64,000 nucleotides of DNA from assembly GCA_026392415.1 (NCBI GenBank), contig JAPLCC010000047.1:150464-214463 (forward strand), read 5' to 3'. Each line of letters opens with the position of its first letter. Positions within the stretch are counted from its first letter, which is position 1. Shown one piece after another: positions 60,578 through 64,000 of the stretch. Below the pieces are notes generated by a model, which had not been told where the DNA came from, did not search any database, and saw only the letters and a list, made by a program, of their open reading frames with translations. Made by a program: the position numbers and the translations under genes. Source of the stretch: Propionibacteriales bacterium (lineage in GTDB: Bacteria; Actinomycetota; Actinomycetes; Propionibacteriales; Nocardioidaceae).

Positions 60578-61750
60578 ATGACCGATCAACGACTGCGCGA
60601 CCTGCTCCACGAGCACGTGGCGGACCTGGCTCCGACGGATCTCGGGGCGCGTGCCTGGCAAGGGGCTCGACGGACCCGCCAGCGCCGCGCTGCCGGTGTG
60701 GCCGGTGCTGCCGTCGCGACCGTTGTCGTGGTCGCCGGCAGCCTCGCCATCGCGAAGGACGACGGCGGCTCGCCGGCCGATCCCGCCCCGACGCCGACGA
60801 CCGAACAGTCGACCGTGGGGTCGCCGGTGGTCGAGCCCGGTGCCGACTACCGCGGAGCGAAGACCTGGTGGGCGCCGCCGAGTGCCGAGGAGAGGAATCT
60901 GCCGATCCTCGGTGGTACGCCGCTGCCCGACGAGATCGACCTCGCCCCCGGGGCCCCGGCCCATCCCGCCGGCATGCGGGCCGTGGCCGTGTTCGAGCTC
61001 GCGGGCGAGAGCGGTGCGCCGGGACGCGTGGTCGTCGTCGGCGCCGACCGGACGTCGTACTCGCTCGACGTGGGGCGGCTCGACCCGGTCACCGACGAGG
61101 TCGGCAACGTCTTCCAGCCGCTGGGAGAGGAGAGTCTCGCGCCGGACGGTCGTCACGTGTTCTTCGTCCAGAAGAGTGCGCTCGAGGTCTACGACCTGAT
61201 CACCGGCGCCTGGGCGACCTACGAAACGGTGCCGTGGCTGGCCGAGAGTGCGCGCTGGATCAGCGCCACCGAGATCTGGGCGCCCGGAGAGCTGGGAAGT
61301 CCCGACGGCACCGGCACGACGTACGACGTCACGGGGGCCGAGCCCACCTCGGTGCCGACCGACCCAAGGGTCTGGGACACCAGTGACGAGCCGTTCGGGC
61401 CGGTCAGGGAGTCGGCGGGCGGCGGGGTGGCGCAGGCGATGTTCCTCGCCGAGCCGGCCACAGGACCGACGGGTGGCCCGGTGGGCGGCACCGACGCGCT
61501 CGCGGCGCGCACGGGTGATGACGAGGTCCACCTGCTGGTGGCGCCCGGGTTCGACGACGGTCGCTGGAAGGGCTGTTGTCCGGTCGTCGGCTGGCTCGAC
61601 GACGAGACGGTGCTGCTCCAGTCGCGCTCGAACGAGTCGCGGATCCTGGCGTGGCGGGTGGGGACCCCGGACCTCCAGCGCGTCTCCCGCCTGGTGGGTT
61701 GGGAGCCCGGCCAGGAGTCGGCCGTCGGGAGTTTCGCCGACCTTCGTTGA
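60578..61750 (+). CDS. Membrane protein, likely anti-sigma partner
   Basis: 390 aa. A short cytoplasmic N-terminus ([16 protein letters not shown]), one membrane helix (about 38-58, [20 protein letters not shown]) and a large external domain. The ATG at 60578 is two bases after the sigma gene stop, so the genes are coupled. The extracellular part has beta-propeller-like repeats but no catalytic motif I can name. Confidence 0.75.
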   Translation: MTDQRLRDLLHEHVADLAPTDLGARAWQGARRTRQRRAAGVAGAAVATVVVVAGSLAIAKDDGGSPADPAPTPTTEQSTVGSPVVEPGADYRGAKTWWAPPSAEERNLPILGGTPLPDEIDLAPGAPAHPAGMRAVAVFELAGESGAPGRVVVVGADRTSYSLDVGRLDPVTDEVGNVFQPLGEESLAPDGRHVFFVQKSALEVYDLITGAWATYETVPWLAESARWISATEIWAPGELGSPDGTGTTYDVTGAEPTSVPTDPRVWDTSDEPFGPVRESAGGGVAQAMFLAEPATGPTGGPVGGTDALAARTGDDEVHLLVAPGFDDGRWKGCCPVVGWLDDETVLLQSRSNESRILAWRVGTPDLQRVSRLVGWEPGQESAVGSFADLR

Positions 61751-63514
<1,764 letters not shown>

Positions 63515-63539
63515 GTCGCCCTCGTAACACCATCGTCTG

Positions 63540-63567
63540 CAGGGCCCTCGCTTCGGCGGGGGCCCTG
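63540..63567 (+). terminator. Rho-independent-like terminator of groEL
   Basis: 12-bp stem CAGGGCCCTCGC with complement, loop TTCG, then a short TTTT run at 63573-63576. Confidence 0.75.
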
Positions 63568-63620
63568 TGGCGTTTTCGGGATGCCTGCCGCGTGGCGACC
63601 GGGTCGGCGATGATGGCGCC

Positions 63621-63851
63621 GTGAGCTCCCCTGACCCCGACGCCCGTGAACCCCAGGCCCGTGCGGTGTCGCCGATCCTGGCCGGACTGGTGCCGCTCCT
63701 GACGCTGGCGGTCTTCGTCGGGCTGGCCTACGCCGCTGCCAAGGCCCTCGACGGACCGAGCTGGCTGCCGAACGTGTTCATCATCGTGGGTGCAGGCGTG
63801 GGCTACTTCGTCAGCCGGGCGATCCTGCGCTGGCTCTACACGCCGCGCTGA
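63621..63851 (+). CDS. Small membrane protein
   Basis: 76 aa. Two hydrophobic segments (about 18-38 and 49-67) flank a short loop containing the GPSWLP sequence; no family recognised. GTG at 63621. Isolated gene after groEL and its terminator. Confidence 0.65.
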   Translation: MSSPDPDAREPQARAVSPILAGLVPLLTLAVFVGLAYAAAKALDGPSWLPNVFIIVGAGVGYFVSRAILRWLYTPR

Positions 63852-63858
63852 ACCCGGC

Positions 63859-63990
63859 GGTCGAGGAGGTCGCTCCGCGACTGTCCCGCAACCCGGTCTC
63901 CGCGTTGGTCGAGGAGGTCGCTCCGCGACCGTCTCGAGACCCGGTCTTCGCGTTGGTCGAGGAGGTTGCGCAGCAACCGTCTCGAGACCA
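63859..63990 (+). repeat. Three tandem 48-bp REP-like repeats
   Basis: GGTCGAGGAGGT begins at 63859, 63907 and 63955, an exact 48-bp period. Copies differ mainly in the loop and in copy 1's end (CTGTCCCGCAACC versus CCGTCTCGAGACC). Each copy is self-complementary around GGTCGC/GCGACC or GGTTGC/GCAACC. The array lies at the window edge and may continue beyond 64000. Confidence 0.8.
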
Positions 63991-64000
63991 CGGTGGCTTC

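Noticed and set aside
63859..63990. CRISPR array reading of the tandem repeats
   Set aside because: The 48-bp units are near-identical along most of their length, leaving no unique spacers, and no cas genes are present.

Overview
The window is high-GC actinobacterial chromosome. Gene content points to a Nocardioides-like member of the Propionibacteriales, an inference from content and not a sequence search. Supporting traits are a DUF3000–RNase D pair, a hemE/hemY/hemQ coproporphyrin-type heme pathway, a DUF3263 protein, a non-operonic groEL ending in Gly/Met, several leaderless-looking genes and a family of roughly 40-bp palindromic intergenic repeats. I see no rRNA, CRISPR, integrase or transposase. 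One tRNA-Thr(TGT) is present.

Layout. 1–6.4 kb: truncated ornithine aminotransferase, a QueC-like PP-loop protein, the helicase HrpA and a hypothetical gene. 6.4–12 kb: a candidate structured RNA, a solute-binding protein, RNase D/DUF3000, hemE and a NYN-domain protein. 11.9–19.3 kb: an organosulfur-scavenging island (LysR regulator, three acyl-CoA-dehydrogenase-fold monooxygenases including SfnB, SfnG, SsuD), placed between hemE and hemY. 19.3–24 kb: DUF4349 lipoprotein, hemY, hemQ, a poly-cysteine leader peptide ahead of cysteine dioxygenase and a rhodanese, and MsrB. 24–28.4 kb: a Zur-box-controlled zinc metallochaperone (AztD-like), stand-alone LigD-type polymerase and LigC-type ligase. 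28.4–34 kb: a giant single-chain acyl-CoA carboxylase. 34–44 kb: EamA transporter, tRNA-Thr, pdxY, a GMC oxidoreductase/aldehyde dehydrogenase operon behind a KstR-type box, hsp20/merR, a DOPA-dioxygenase-like enzyme, ung and a PhaC-like hydrolase. 44–46.5 kb: a lipoprotein and a type VII-secretion-like gene pair. 46.5–54.7 kb: otsA, a two-component system, a Gfo/Idh/MocA oxidoreductase, DUF3263/LytR_C, otsB, then a SAM-I riboswitch followed by threonine synthase and a CysO-like sulfur carrier. 54.6–64 kb: ECF42 sigma factor with its YCII partner, FadD behind a second KstR-like box, OsmC, lipoprotein, SGNH hydrolase, SigE-family sigma and membrane partner, groEL with two CIRCE elements, and three tandem 48-bp repeats.

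Sulfur is the recurrent theme. Sulfonate and sulfone desulfurisation, cysteine oxidation behind a cysteine-codon leader, methionine-sulfoxide repair, and a SAM-sensing leader in front of a threonine synthase/sulfur-carrier pair all lie within about 42 kb. The most interesting candidates are the SAM-riboswitch–thrC–cysO operon (the carrier has two residues after its diglycine), the leaderless Cys-Cys-Arg-Cys-Cys leader peptide ahead of cysteine dioxygenase, and two unassigned structured intergenic regions (6.54 kb and 42.5 kb).

All function calls rest on reading motifs and general family knowledge; no database search was run. Starts were chosen by ribosome-binding sites, coupling, family length or promoter spacing, and uncertain ones are flagged.
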